Assembly: GCA_012295275.1 (NCBI GenBank)
Contig: CM022671.1
Location: 33,764,183 to 33,811,682 of the forward strand
DNA from: Chrysomallon squamiferum
Lineage: Eukaryota > Mollusca > Gastropoda > Neomphalida > Peltospiridae
DNA: 47,500 nucleotides
Direction: 5' to 3'
Positions 12,761 to 25,897 of this stretch are shown here, one piece after another; positions within the stretch are counted from its first letter, which is position 1; the number at the start of each line of letters is the position of its first letter. The notes under the pieces were generated by a model. It made no database searches and was not told where the DNA came from. It saw only the letters and a list, made by a program, of their open reading frames with translations. Position numbers and translations under genes: made by a program.

Positions 12761-12820
12761 CATCATCATCATCATTATTATTATTATTATTATTATTCTT
12801 TATTATTATTATTAGTATTC

Positions 12821-12865
<45 letters not shown>

Positions 12866-12866
12866 T
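12716..12866. repeat. (TTA)n microsatellite, interrupted
   Basis: TTA and ATC triplets in four blocks separated by CTT-containing interruptions. Confidence 0.95.
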
Positions 12867-12869
12867 TTG

Positions 12870-13470
12870 GATTCGTGCATATGTAATGAATCTACGCTTA
12901 TAAAATGTTCTATTTTTTTTGTGTTCATTTTAGCAATAGTATAAAGTTTTAACTAAAATTGTTTGCTGGTATCTTTTAAATAAAGCCATAGATATTTATT
13001 AAATATTAATAACCAAGATATCTTTCCGTGTCCCGGGCATATTATAAATACGAGCGTCACAGATACATTTTAGAAAAGAAATATCTGTGATATATTTTAA
13101 ATGAAATGTCCAAGATATATTTCAAATAATAGTTTACTAGATATATTTTAAATAACAAATATTCCGCATATCTTTTAAACGACAATATTCCAATTAACAT
13201 TTTTTTTCTTCGTATTAAGTAGAAATAATTCAGATAACTGCTATCTCCCTAACAACTCTAGTAAATTGTGCTTAAACGTTTTAACGACCTTTTATTATCC
13301 TGTCAGCCTTGGATCTCGTTTGGCAACTCGCCGAAAGGGTTTTGCACTTCCTTCCTCTGCTGATTTTAAATCTTTCGCTTTCTCTCCGAAATGCAGCCAA
13401 TCCTGTACTTGTTTACTTTGGAGGTGCAACAACATTAGTTTAAGTTTTAAAAGGCTCCGTTTTAGCCACG
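12870..13470. other. Intergenic, no gene seen
   Basis: AT-rich; ATATCT(T)TT phrases recur at 12970-13180 in a loose, unaligned way. Confidence 0.45.
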
Positions 13471-13471
13471 G

Positions 13472-13507
<36 letters not shown>
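13472..13507. repeat. Poly(A) run
   Basis: 36 consecutive A; possibly the tail of a plus-strand retroposon, though no body is recognisable. Confidence 0.9.
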
Positions 13508-13509
<2 letters not shown>

Positions 13510-13734
13510 TTTGTTGAGTTTCTCTGTAAAAATAAACAACTATTTCTGTTTGCTTGTTTCTTGAATTCTGCTAAACAAATATAGATATGTATAATTTATA
13601 TGATATTGACATTTGTTTGTGTGTGTATGAATATTCTCTGTCCTATGCACGTCTGAATAGACTCTTTATGTAAACAATATTCGGGAACGCACTGGCACCG
13701 GAGGATAAAGGCAGTCGAGACCTTCATAAACCCA

Positions 13735-13830
13735 GTCAGATGCCTCTGACGAGACTCGAACGTATGGCACCCATTCGCCCGCTCTCCGAAGGCGGACGAC
13801 ATTACCGTTGGGCCATTATAACAACGTTTT
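13735..13830 (-). mobile_element. tRNA-Arg-like SINE head (degenerate)
   Basis: The reverse complement reads TGGCCCAACGGTAATG (A box and D loop), CCGCCTTCGGAGAGCGG (anticodon arm with CTTCGGA, as in tRNA-Arg TCG) and CGTTCGAGTCTCGTC (B box and T arm). The would-be acceptor arms do not pair (AGAGGCA against GTTGTTA), so it is not a working tRNA. Families of tRNA-derived SINEs are known in cephalopods. Confidence 0.55.
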
Positions 13831-13892
13831 CCGTGGAAAAATATAAACGAAAACAGTCGTATATAATTTCTGTCTGTATTGACCTTTATTTT

Positions 13893-14012
13893 GTGTGTGT
13901 GTGTATGTATGTATGTATGTATGTATGTATGTATGTATGTATGTATGTATGTATGTATGTATGTATGTATGTATGTATGTATATAATGTATGTATGTATG
14001 TATGTATATGCA
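13893..14012. repeat. (GTAT)n microsatellite
   Basis: About 25 GTAT units with a TATAATG interruption. Confidence 0.96.
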
Positions 14013-14389
14013 TGTATGCATGTATGTGTCTGTCTGTGTGTATATCTGTGTATGTTTACAAACATATGTATATGTAAGTACATATATGTGTGTAAATTTT
14101 AAAAAAGAAAAACTGTCTTCAAACTTAGCATTATTTATATATATTTAGTTATCGAATAAATTTTATATATCTATGTATCACACACAAATTTAAGCATATC
14201 CCATGTGTTGTATGATAATTATTTCGTGTTACATATTTTATTTCTATCTGATCTTTCTCACCTTTACACACCTGCATAGCTGAATACAGGTGTTCACCAG
14301 GTGATAGGTAATCCGCAGTTTCTTTTGATAGAACGTAATAGAACATGATATAAAATATATGAAGCTTTGACAAATAGTCACAGAAAAGC

Positions 14390-14464
14390 AAGATAGAGAG
14401 ACAGACAGAGACAGACAGAAAGAAAGAGACAAGGATATAGGGATGGAGAGATGGAGCGAGGCGT

Positions 14465-14495
<31 letters not shown>

Positions 14496-14560
14496 AAATA
14501 AATGAATAAATAAACTATGCATAAAAATAAAATAAAATAAAATAAAATAAATGAAATGAA
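14390..14560. repeat. GACA, GAAA and AAAAT short arrays
   Basis: GACAGA 14398-14420, GAAA 14466-14498, AAAAT 14525-14552. Confidence 0.85.
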
Positions 14561-14564
14561 ATTT

Positions 14565-14890
14565 TTTCTAAAATCACTTACTGTTCACGCCAAAGATCGG
14601 GACATTCTGCCATGACAACAAGAACCGTTTTTAATCAGTTTACAGTTATATCGGAATGTGAAAGCGAAATGTCAGAAATAACACGCCATTTCCGGCAAAA
14701 GACGGTTTCGAAATTTCATTTAACGATTATTTGATGTTAATATTCCAAAGACTTGTAAATTTCAATAGGTGTCCCTTTACATGTGTCACTTTCATAAATG
14801 TGAAAATTATTAACTTCATAGAAAGTGTTTATCTATATTTTTGTTAAACTGTTTGTCTTTCTGCGTGTGTTTGTTTTGGGCACGTGGACG
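14565..14890. other. Intergenic, no gene seen
   Basis: Unique AT-rich sequence without coding signal. Confidence 0.5.
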
Positions 14891-14892
14891 CT

Positions 14893-15115
14893 TAGAGAGA
14901 GAGAGAGAGATGATGGATAGATGAAGGACAGAAAAATATGTGAACGTGTGCATACAGAGAGAGATTGATTGATGGATAAATAGATGAATGAACAGATATA
15001 CATAAATATAGACAGATAAATATAAAAATAGACAGGGAGACAGGCAGACAGACGGATAGATAGACAGATACATACACACATATATATATTATAAATACAT
15101 ACATACTCACACATT
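14893..15115. repeat. Degenerate GA, GATA and GACA region
   Basis: Mixed GAGA, GATGGATA and GACAGACA short repeats. Confidence 0.8.
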
Positions 15116-15407
15116 ATATGTAGAAAAATGCACAAAGGTTTGCGTGTGTCTGTCTGTCCGAGTCCCATTATTTTGATCTGAAAGAGTTGATTATATAATT
15201 TTTAATATTCCCTAGACTATGTGAATTATGCCCAGCTTAACAAAGTTCAAATTAATTATTGTAACAGCAGTTACACCTTTTGGAATGGGCTTCTATTTAA
15301 ATTACTAGATACTTAACTGTTTTCAGTTAAGTGACTTGTACACGATTCATTACGTCATAGAGGAGTTAAATAACCCCCATCTAGTCTCTTTGGCGATGTC
15401 TGCCTGA

Positions 15408-15427
15408 TTATTATTATTATTATTATT

Positions 15428-15472
<45 letters not shown>

Positions 15473-15473
15473 A
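15408..15473. repeat. (ATT)n(GTT)n microsatellite
   Basis: ATT units followed by 16 GTT units. Confidence 0.95.
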
Positions 15474-15479
15474 CTGTAG

Positions 15480-16069
15480 AACGGTTATAAAAAAATGTTT
15501 ATTATCACACCTGTTTGAGAAAATAACTTTTGTTTTACTAGGCCAGTAAAATTTACGGCCAGTGAAATTTACTCGCAAGAATCCTGCAAGGATTGTCTCC
15601 CTTGTATTATTGCATTATAAATTTTGAACACTCTCTCTCCATTCTTTCTCTCTTCCTGGTGAAAGAATAACCCATCGAAAAGTATTTTGGGGCTACCTTA
15701 CACCTCTTATGGACCCGTAACTATATATAACAAAACATGGATTAAAAATATGTTAAATATATCGCTCCAATGCTCCAATCATTCTAACTTCAGAACTTGT
15801 TTTATTTATTTACTTGTTATTTTAATGACACTACTTTTAAAATGTATTTATTAAAAAAACAAAAAAACAAACAAGATATATAATTCTCTACTATTTATTT
15901 ATGTATTATTATTTGTCTTATTGATAATTAAACTCTCAGAAAAAAAACACATCATAATCATTTTCTAATAAAATATGGGCGTCGAGTAGCTGCGAATGTT
16001 GGGACTACTCACAACGTACACAGAGAGTCTCAATCGAACTCTCCCTCGTGCTTCCTTTTTCAATCAAAA
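15480..16069. other. Upstream region of SSR4
   Basis: AT-rich flank. The last 90 bases (from about 15977, GCGTCGAGTAG) are less AT-rich and probably contain the promoter and 5' UTR, but no TATA or initiator stands out. Confidence 0.4.
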
Positions 16070-19000
16070 ATGGCGTCCACGTATAACATGCTTGTGGTTG
16101 TTGGCTTGTTTTTATTACCGATATTGGTCACAGGTAATTAAATTTTCTTATCTGGTAAATTATAAACAGACCTTTTGGTTCGATACTACCTTCAGACGAT
16201 CAACTTTAATCCATCTATTTTTTAAATATTTATTTTTCATAAATACTCTGAAATGCCTGCGTGGCATATTCATCATTAACGTTCAGCGGTTCGTCATTCA
16301 TGTTGATATTCAGTTCATTTGATGTTCGTTGAACATGATGGGATCTGTGAAAGAAAATAGTTTACCAGCTATCAGATATGTCATAAAATCAGTTTGGAAA
16401 CTACTTAAATATTTTAACGATAATTATCATAGTTTTAATACATTAGTGATTATATAATACTATTAATACTAATAATAGATTATAATTATAGATTATAATT
16501 TATACAGTTTATGAGTTAGAATTCTTCAAGTTGTAAAAATATATAATAATAATGATAAATATCAAATATTAATTATCTTGCTTTTGGAAAATCAAAATGC
16601 ATACAATAATACACCGTACAGTAACTTAGTAAGCATAATAATTCATGTCTTGTAAATAATCTGAGTAACTGTAATTACTCATTTACTGCTGTTGGTATCC
16701 ATAATAAGAAATATATATAAAAATTAGCAATAGCTGATATTTAAAAAACCCCAGAAAACATAAGAACATAATTTATATACATAATTCTTTATTTTTAAAA
16801 TTAGAATGTTTCTCCACTTCTCAATTTATTTTTTAATTATGTTTATTTGTTATTTGTTATTCCAGGAGATACGTGCTTGGCCCCACAAGTGAAGTTTCAT
16901 ACGTACACCACACCAGAAATAACCGTCTCCTCAGAAACCATTTTTATTGTTGAGTTCACTTTAACATGTAGCAACGGACTACAGGTATGAATGCTATCAA
17001 ATGTTTTCTACAGACACACACTTCAGGTGGTATATTACAGATAAAGCTTAAGTTCCTTAAGTTAAGCTTTATCTGTAATTTACCAATAACCTATAAAATG
17101 CATTTTTGTCTTTGCTGCTTCCTGCCAGAATTTTTATACACACGCACACACACAAACATACATATACACAGAAACAAATACATGTATATTATATAATAAT
17201 CAAAGATTAATTAATATTTAATTCACATATTTAATTAATAATTATTCAATATTTAATATTCATTTTTAAAAACTATGTGTTTTCACATAAATAGCATGAA
17301 CTACAAATATACATAATGATACAGTATTCTCTGTAAAATATTATAAATAATTTAATACGCTCAGTGGTATTATATATATATACAAAACACCTATCCATTA
17401 TTTTTAATTTTAAATACTGTTAATAAATGAATATGTCTAATGTATTATACAGTGTTATAAGTTATCTATAACTTAATAAATTATAATTTAACCCACTGTA
17501 TAATAATACTTTACTTTGATATTTAAAAACTGTTTATAAATGAATATATCTACTATATTAAACTATTATAAATACAGTGTTACGAGTGTATAACTTAAGA
17601 AACTGTAATTCAAAAATTTATTTATTTTCAGAATCTGAACCTGCATGCAGAGATTGCTGGGAAAACAATCCCAGTAACCAAAATAGAAAGTAATCGTTAC
17701 CAGGTTAGTGATACTTGAATTTAAAATTAGAATATTTCTACAATGTAACAGTGAACTCTTGGTCACAAAAAGACTCCTCATAACAAAATAATGGCAAATT
17801 ATGTTGTTATTTCTGTAGAAATATGAACGCTTGTGTACAGATTCTTCTGGTTTTAAAATTTTTAATCTTATAATAAGTTACAAAAAATAAAAAGAATTCA
17901 TATTATTACATCAGAGAAAAACTTACCATAGTATTATACATCACTTGTAATCTTACTGATTGAGTGATATTTAATATATACTTTAAACTAAAGCAAGAAG
18001 TGTTTGCTGTTTTAATTATTTTCAGTTTTACTTGTTTATTTACACTTTAAATACATATCAGTTGTGTTACTCAAATTCAGTTTCTTCTTTAGCTTATGAA
18101 ACCAAATATCTAAACCTTTGAAATACTATTAATGTAAGTAAAGACAAATATTTTAATTTTCTTAATTTCTTTTTAATTTTTTAATTTTAGTGTTTACTAG
18201 TTGTTTATTTTTCTTTTTGTATGAGGTATAATATAATTTTATTTTACATCAATTACATGTAACAATATAATTATTAATTTTTCATTCAGGTGAGCATATC
18301 TGATGAGCACAAAAATTTGCCAGCTGGTTCATATCAAGTTAAAATTTATGATGAAGAAGGTTACACAGACTTGAGAAAGGTAAAAATTAAATCTCCTCAA
18401 TGTTATTTATTTATTAATTAAGATTAATATTATTTTTGAGAAACAAAATGTGTTATAAACAGTAATTCACCAAAAATGGTATTATTTAAATAAACTGTTG
18501 TCCTCATTTATGATTTTTATTTGTTTTTATATTTTTATTTCATTTTACTATTATAATTATTAATTTATATAAAAATTTTTTTTTTAATTTATTATTTATT
18601 TATTTATTTGTTTACTTTACAGGCACAAAGAAGTGGAGATCGTTCTGATGGTGTGAAGCCATTGACAACCATTCAACTTGAACATCACGTAAGTGTAAGA
18701 GTTATTTTACTGGGCCTTAAAAAACAAAGCAGAGATAAATATGTATTAAAAAGTATTAGATATCTCTAACAAAAAAAGCTGATTCATTTATAATGGTATA
18801 ACATTATCATCTTATTAGATCAAGATGATCAAAATTACCATTAAATTATATAATGAGTAGAAAATGTTGAAAAACCCCCTAAAAACCTAAAAATTTGGAT
18901 ATATAGTAAATTATGTCATTTATATCGTAAAGGAAAAAAACTGATAACAAAAACAAAAATTTTGATAATGAAATTTTTAAACACCAGACTGTTATGTTGA

Positions 19001-19488
19001 CTATTTATTCATTCAGAGTCTAATAAAAAATAAAAAATTGTTATGGTATTTTAGTGCTTTAAATTTTATTTTATATTTTGAATTCCTAAATTTATTCCTG
19101 AAAGAAAAGAAACGTTATTAATACATTTATTTTACTGTGTATCTGGACTCCTTAAATCTGCAGAGACATTGATAAAAGAATAATAATATAAATGAATAAT
19201 AATATATGTTTCTATGTGTCTATGTCTATGTCTATGTTGCATCTTTTATCTGTTTATCTGCCTATCTATCCCTATTTATCTGTAGCTATCTATACCTGCA
19301 TTTATCCATCTATCTATCTTACTATATAGGTATTTAAAGAAACACTGATTTGCTAACTGGTTTATTTGTATTTTGTTTCACAGGGAGTATGGAAGGGACC
19401 TTTCCTTCAGAGTGAGTTTGTTGCTGCTATGACAGCTATTGTAGTCTGGTGGATGGCCTATACAGCCAAGACAAAACTTCAAGCATAA
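16070..19488 (+). CDS. SSR4: Translocon-associated protein subunit delta (TRAP-delta), complete, 6 exons
   Basis: Exons 16070-16133, 16866-16984, 17632-17703, 18290-18379, 18623-18688 and 19384-19488 join in frame (phases 1,0,0,0,0) with GT-AG introns and give 171 residues, against about 173 for the human protein. Residues 1-22 are a signal peptide (MASTYN then a hydrophobic run ending LVTG). The lumenal part has two cysteines (C25 in DTCLAP, C56 in LTCSNG) that fit the family's disulfide, followed by a beta-sandwich-like segment containing YQVKIYDEEGY. The C-terminus is a single membrane helix (about 147-165, AAMTAIVVWWMAY) and a short basic tail, TAKTKLQA. The family is an ER membrane subunit of the TRAP/SSR complex, which sits at the Sec61 translocon and assists translocation of some secretory proteins. 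The start is the first ATG before the signal peptide (context aaaaATGg). Identity is recognised by eye from the whole exon-joined protein. The gene looks intact. Confidence 0.95.
17034..17079. repeat. Perfect 18-bp inverted repeat in SSR4 intron 2
   Basis: Arms 17034-17051 (ATTACAGATAAAGCTTAA) and 17062-17079 are exact reverse complements around a 10-base loop. No coding or known RNA family is recognised. Confidence 0.9.
17400..17612. repeat. Diverged tandem duplication in SSR4 intron 2
   Basis: 17400-17490 and 17515-17612 share AATGAATAT(G/A)TCTA, ACAGTGTTA and TATAACTTAA in the same order. Confidence 0.6.
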
Positions 19489-19525
19489 AACATCATTCCA
19501 TGTTAAATCATTTTATTATTTAAGC

Positions 19526-19531
19526 AATAAA
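19526..19531 (+). terminator. Polyadenylation signal of SSR4
   Basis: Canonical AATAAA 38 bases after the SSR4 stop codon, followed by a T-rich stretch. This implies a very short 3' UTR. Confidence 0.75.
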
Positions 19532-19549
19532 CTCATGTGTGTTTTTTTT

Positions 19550-20440
19550 TTTAAATATGTATTTTTTATATTTCTTTATGTGGAATGTTGTATAATTCAA
19601 AATCAAATAGATATCAATCGTAAAACAAACAACAGCAAGAAAAACCTATCGAAATTTCACAGAAATTATTGTTTAATATTCTGTAAAGATATTTTCTATG
19701 TATAAACTTAAAACTTAACTTTAAAATATTATTTTATTGGAATCTCCAAATCCTATGGTATTAAAAGAAATTATACCATTAAAGAACAATTTTTTGAAAC
19801 AAGGGACGTAATTCTTGTTGACTTGAGGAACAAATTGCATTAAAATAGTCTGTGACTGCATTAATATGTACAATCTGAAAGGTTACAAAGTTTTAACTTC
19901 TTAAAGCATATAATTATGTATTTTTGAAAAAAAAAAAAAAAAGATTGTCTTGAATTATTTTATTATTTATGGGAATGTAACACTAGAACTTTATTAGTAA
20001 TAATAGTACTAATATTTTTGTTATTATTAAAAATACATTATACTCACATGAATATCAGTTAGTTGTAATGTGCAAATACGAAACTAATAACTTTTCTATC
20101 AAACTGAATGAAAATGTTAATGTAATTCAAATAGCAGAAGCACGTCTGTGTGTGTTCAGAAAATCAAATATCCAGATTGCCTGAAGAATTCAAAATAGCA
20201 TAAATATTAATAACAGCAATGTGAAATTATAAATGTATTTTAGATTTACTGTGATGAACCTCAGATTAAGCTTGTGTTGCTGTGATAGTATAGAGGCATC
20301 ATTATCAGTGCATAATAATAAATAGTAGAGAGAGAGAGAGAGTGATTGAGAATGAGCAGACTTTTCGGTGGGTTCAAATGTTGGTAAATTCTAGAGTATT
20401 TCCCAGATTTTGTCAAGATTTTCTGAATTGGAAGTTCAGA

Positions 20441-20475
<35 letters not shown>

Positions 20476-22315
20476 CTGGTGAACCAACAACATTCAACAC
20501 GAGAATTACACGACATTGTTTCAGATAAGCAGAACAGTAACATTTTATCAGACTGCTTACAACACAATGTTCAACATTTCCAGTTAAGATTATTCCAGTT
20601 AATGAATTGTGTTGACTAAAAATCAAGTTATTTACCTGATAAAGGCGTTTATTTATTTATTTCTTATTAACAACGCCTTGGGTTGCAGACAGATTCGATT
20701 TTTAATCAAGGATCCTGTTCCAATCAACATTTCCAACAAATGTTTCTTCACGTAACGATGAAGTGTCGCAAAAATTCCTGTACATTTCCAGCCAATAAAA
20801 AGCTTAAATCAGCGTCACAATTTAGCTAATGAAAATGTTATAAAGGATAATTACAAATTCATGGCTCCTGAGGGGTTTCTGTCTGGAAGTGTCGGATAAG
20901 AAAATCAATTGTAGAGAAAGAAGCAGACGACATTTGCATGCATCGCAGACGAGCAGATACCGTCAGAAATGTCGTGAAATAATTTTCTACTTTTGTGCTC
21001 GAGAAAATTCGTTTTACCTAATAAAACGTCAGTCGTGAATTCATATATGTTTTAGCAAAGGATTTCCAAGAATTTGCGTGCCAGACATATATCGATAGCA
21101 ATTTTATTTTCATCTTTCGTGTTCATACCGTCTTCTAGCATGATAAAAGTATATTTAAATTTAGACTGTTATTTTTTATGCGTATTTCGGGAGAAAATAA
21201 AGATGAAAAAAGACTATTTTTGTTGAATTCGACTAAATTATGACACTGATGCTTCAATGAGGATCGTCTCGTCTTCTGACGGCGAATCAAACACGTCAAG
21301 TCCACATGGAGAGTAAACCCGATCGATCAGTCAGTTTGGTCGCGAGAGCGATTGTGCGGAAAGTAAGAACGTTTGTTCATCGGTTGTAAGGTACTTGTTC
21401 TGCAGGTACGACTCCAGTATTAATAGCCACGTTGCACCGTTCACACGGGATCAACATTATTTCGCTGTACACAGGAGTCAGCGCAGCGTGTCCGACTGTT
21501 ACCAGTTCATTGTTCAGGTAGGCAGAGCAATACGTTATCATTATTTATTTATTTATTTATTTTTTTATTTTTTTAGTTTTAAGTCTCGTTTTTATATAGA
21601 GGAAATACGCATTCTTATTTGAAAATCCAAACCGAATAGAAAAAAGGAAATATAAATTTTGACGGCGTTTAATTATTAGAATGACAATTGTTACCTGCCA
21701 CAAGCGTACAGAAAATGTAATGTTGTTTTAGTCTTTAATTTAACTGTTTTATACCTGGAAGTAAACACGTAAATATTTTCTTTTGTTTTTAAGTTTCTAG
21801 AAGAAATATATACTCATATGAGAATAGAAATGGGAAACAAATATATTTTTACAACTTATAATTACAATTGCTATATGTCCTATATGGCGACAGAAAATAT
21901 TATTATTTATTTTTATAATGGTTTTACGCATGGAGGTAAACACAAAAATATTTCCTTTGTTTGAATTATACATACACAAACATACACTATACATATGTAC
22001 ATACAAACAAATATGCTGCAAAAACCGGAGTACAAATTTAAGTAAACGAGTGACTGTGTCTATGCGACAGCTTACTCAAGAGTCTTATAATTTCCATAAA
22101 AGATTAGCTTGGTGTGATTTTCAGTGAGTTGCCAATTATTGTTTTCTGCGCCCGGTTTACTGTAAGCAGGAAATGTCTGATCAGCTTTGGTATGTTAAAT
22201 CATTCACAAAGTATCACCTAGATTATATTTACTCCCAAAAAATACAGTTATATACAATCATAGTCATCTCCCACCCACACTTGTTTTTCTACGTATCTCA
22301 ATCTGTCCTAAGTAG
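19550..22315. other. Intergenic between SSR4 and the receptor, no gene seen
   Basis: Mostly AT-rich with a short GA patch (20327-20341) and CA/TA patch (20441-20475). 21230-21520 is less AT-rich and has donor-like ends (TGTAAG|GTACTT near 21392, TTCAG|GTAGGC near 21513); it could be a noncoding first exon or regulatory piece, but nothing proves it. Confidence 0.4.
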
Positions 22316-22319
22316 TTTG

Positions 22320-22404
<85 letters not shown>

Positions 22405-22406
22405 AT
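22320..22406. repeat. (CT)n(GT)n microsatellite
   Basis: About 35 CT units and seven GT units. Confidence 0.97.
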
Positions 22407-22409
22407 GTT

Positions 22410-23155
22410 GCATACACATACATATACACAACAACATCCACCCACAGACGCATAAAAGAAAATTTCAAGTTTGAAACTCGTTCATCTGTAACACTGACAT
22501 TTCATTCAACGTGTATCTAGCTATAAATTTATTTACTCATATGTGTAATACTCTGTTCTCTGACATATCAGTATCAGTATTACTCATCTTTCTCATTCCA
22601 CTTCACCCTCATTGACATGCACTGAGCATCCCATCAAGATTTTAATTTCCACCCAGCGTTCTGGAATTCCACAACAAAAGATTTGTCTTTGTAACTTCTG
22701 ACCTTGTTAAGTTATGTTTGTTTACTTTACACTATAAAACAGTTCAGTGGGCTAAATATGTTATTTCTTTGTGAGGGTAACATACTGTTTACAAAAGATT
22801 TTATTTTTTATTTTTTATTTTTTTATTAGAAAGGAACGTAAGGGCTCGGCTGTCCCACACGCGCGCTTTCATTCACTGAATCACGCCTCAGGCAGAACAA
22901 ATAACTAATAATACACCTCATGAGACTTTCTTACTCAAACTCGTGGTGGTCGTTAAAATGTATATAAAGACATATGTGATTTGTTATTTTTTCTGTCTGT
23001 CGTGAAGCGACTCGAAAGTCTTAACAGAAGCGGTAAGAAAAATATATTTCAGATACAAATAGTCCATTATAGCGGCTATCCAAAATACGTTTTTCCTTTT
23101 GGAATTTGAACCAACATATTCTGTACGTCTGATTAAGGTATGTGTTATTCGTGTT
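22410..23155. other. Intergenic, no gene seen
   Basis: Unique sequence; no coding signal. Confidence 0.5.
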
Positions 23156-23157
23156 AT

Positions 23158-23250
23158 ACATTTATTTTATTTTATTTTATTTTATTTTATTTTATTTTAT
23201 TTTATTTTATTTTATTTTATTTTATTTTTTTATTTTATTTTATTAATTTT
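23158..23250. repeat. (TTTTA)n microsatellite
   Basis: About 17 TTTTA pentamers. Confidence 0.96.
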
Positions 23251-23307
23251 TTTTTCTGTTTCTGTAATTTGTGGCATCTTTGGATGACATATCTTAAGAT
23301 ATAATTT

Positions 23308-23535
<228 letters not shown>

Positions 23536-23559
23536 GACTTTTAATTTCTCAGTGTCATA

Positions 23560-24270
23560 ATCTAATATTTATTCTGTTCAAAGCACACACTCTCACGCAC
23601 GCACACACACAGACAGACACACAGACATGGATTAAACAGTTATTTCATCGAAAAGACACATTCACATATTCACGTGCTATAAAAGTGATAGGTCTGCAGC
23701 TCGAGGTTATTGAGTTGTTAGGCGCTGGGTCGATCTGACTCGATAATCACTTTCCGATCTTCTTTACCAAAGCTCTGTTGCTAATACGAAGTATAGCTTA
23801 TAGCGATCAACCTTTGTTTGTGACTCTTCTGACCCTGTGTCACATGTACCCAGTATTCGACAGTAGCCGACAGACATAGTTCAATTCTTTTGTTGTTAAA
23901 TTCCTTTATCTTTACTGTCTATAATAGTTTGACACGCTTGGCATAATGGCGAAGTTTCGAAATCAGTCTGCTATTCATAACTACACAGTTAATATAACAA
24001 ATATGTATTAGTCGTGTATTTAGGGAAAGTTGCAGTTATAATCGGCTTGTGTTAAATAACGGATAAACATTAGGGTAATGTCTGGTAGGTTCTGTGTTCG
24101 AATCTTAGAAGCTTTTTTATTCTTGCTTGTTTCCGAAGACGTGTAAAAAGCGATTCATCTTTACTTCTTTCTTTTTTTATATATTTTTTTTTTTTTTTTT
24201 TTTAAATTTTATTTTTATTATTTTATTGTATTATTATTATTTTTTTTAACATTTTATTTTATTTTATTTA
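23560..24270. other. Intergenic, no gene seen; weak SINE-like B box
   Basis: GTGTTCGAATCTTAG at 24091-24105 resembles a tRNA B box. T-rich tract 24170-24310 follows. Confidence 0.35.
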
Positions 24271-24379
24271 TGTTTTTATTTTATTTTATTTATTATTATT
24301 TTTTCACCTAGTGTAGCAAGGTCTGTAAAATGAAATATAAAACTAAGTGTGTGGATAATCAACATTAAGTCAACGAGTC

Positions 24380-24500
24380 CAAAAAAAAAAAAAAAAAAAA
24401 AAAAACAACAGAGGAGGGAATAAAGAATGTTCAGCATAATTTCATGATTTATACGCACCAACTTTCAAACCATTAACTTAACCAGTACGCCACAAAAAGT
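24380..24500 (-). mobile_element. Possible tRNA-derived SINE piece
   Basis: Reverse complement near 24490 reads TGGCGTACTGGTTAAGTTAATGG, close to a tRNA A box and D arm. An A-run lies at 24380-24404 on the plus strand. No clear B box. Confidence 0.35.
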
Positions 24501-25855
24501 GGATTCATTCAGAATTTATTAACAAGGAAGTCAATAAACATACATCATGATGTTTACGCGGAAACAGGCAGACGTAAACGATGTTTGGTCTCGCTGGACT
24601 GTGGTCAGTCAATAACAAGACTCTGGACAAGACGTATGGGTCAAGTCTCTTGGACATTAAGTCAGACACCCTCTAATTAACGTTAACGTTACAGAGTCCC
24701 AGCCTCTCATCAGCAGGTTATTGAGAAATGTCTGTGGGTGTAGCTACTCTTGTCATATACGGAGAAGGGTGGGGTTAATGATACCAGGGATCGATTGATT
24801 CCAAATTTATAATATTGTTCGTTTTGTACTCACATACAGAGTTAACTATTTTTTCTATTGTTTTTTCACATGGCCTGTTTTCTTTAATGATTCTGTTCTT
24901 TTCATTCTTTCTTTTTCTTTTTATCTTTCTTTCTTTCTTTTCTTGTTACTGCTATTACTGATACTAATAAATGCTGCTATTACTACAATCATTACAACAA
25001 CAACTACTGCACCTACGTCTGCTACTACTACAACAACAAGTACGATTACTGCTACTAATACTAATACTACTACAACTACTACTACTAACAAAAACAATAA
25101 CAACAACAACCAAAAAAGCAAAGAAATAAACAAGCAAATAAAAAATAAATAAATAAATAAAACTGAAATGAAACAAGTAACAAATAAAGCTTGACATATC
25201 ACGATACGAAACCATTTATTTGACAACTGCTGACTTTGTTTTAAGACTGTAATGGATTTATGATGTAAAAAGAACAAAACTTGTTTGATAAATTATTGAT
25301 ATTCTATAATCGCACCCACAACCGTCTCTTGTTTCAGCACGAGAAAGAAAGAAGTAAAAACAAGCTAATGTACTTTTATGTCTTGTCGAACGTTATTACA
25401 ACTGAAGCGAAAAATATATCTTTTTATGAGTTTATATTTGATTGGTGTGTAAAAAGTGACAATTTTTCTTCATAAATATTTCAGTTGTTCATGATTTATG
25501 ATTTACATGGGATCATCCATATATATACAGACACACATATCATACATATATATATATATCTATATATATTCAGACTAATTATCGAACTGTATCCTTTGTG
25601 AACATCTTACATATAAACAGTTTTGAAACATACAACAAATAGGTTTGTTTTAACTAAACATAGTATGTAATTGCAGCAAGCACACTATGACTTATTGACA
25701 TTATCAGCAACCATCCATTTCATACCCTACTTATTTACACTTGAACCTTTTTCCCATTCTGGGTTGAATTCTCTGGCAGTGCTTCTCAAAAAGACATAAA
25801 ATATTATTCCCTCTCAAAAGATACAGTCGAGTTGTTCCATTCCTCTATCAGAACT

Positions 25856-25897
<42 letters not shown>

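Noticed and set aside
13735-13830. Functional tRNA-Arg gene
   Set aside because: Acceptor arms do not pair and the anticodon stem has mismatches; a SINE relic fits better.
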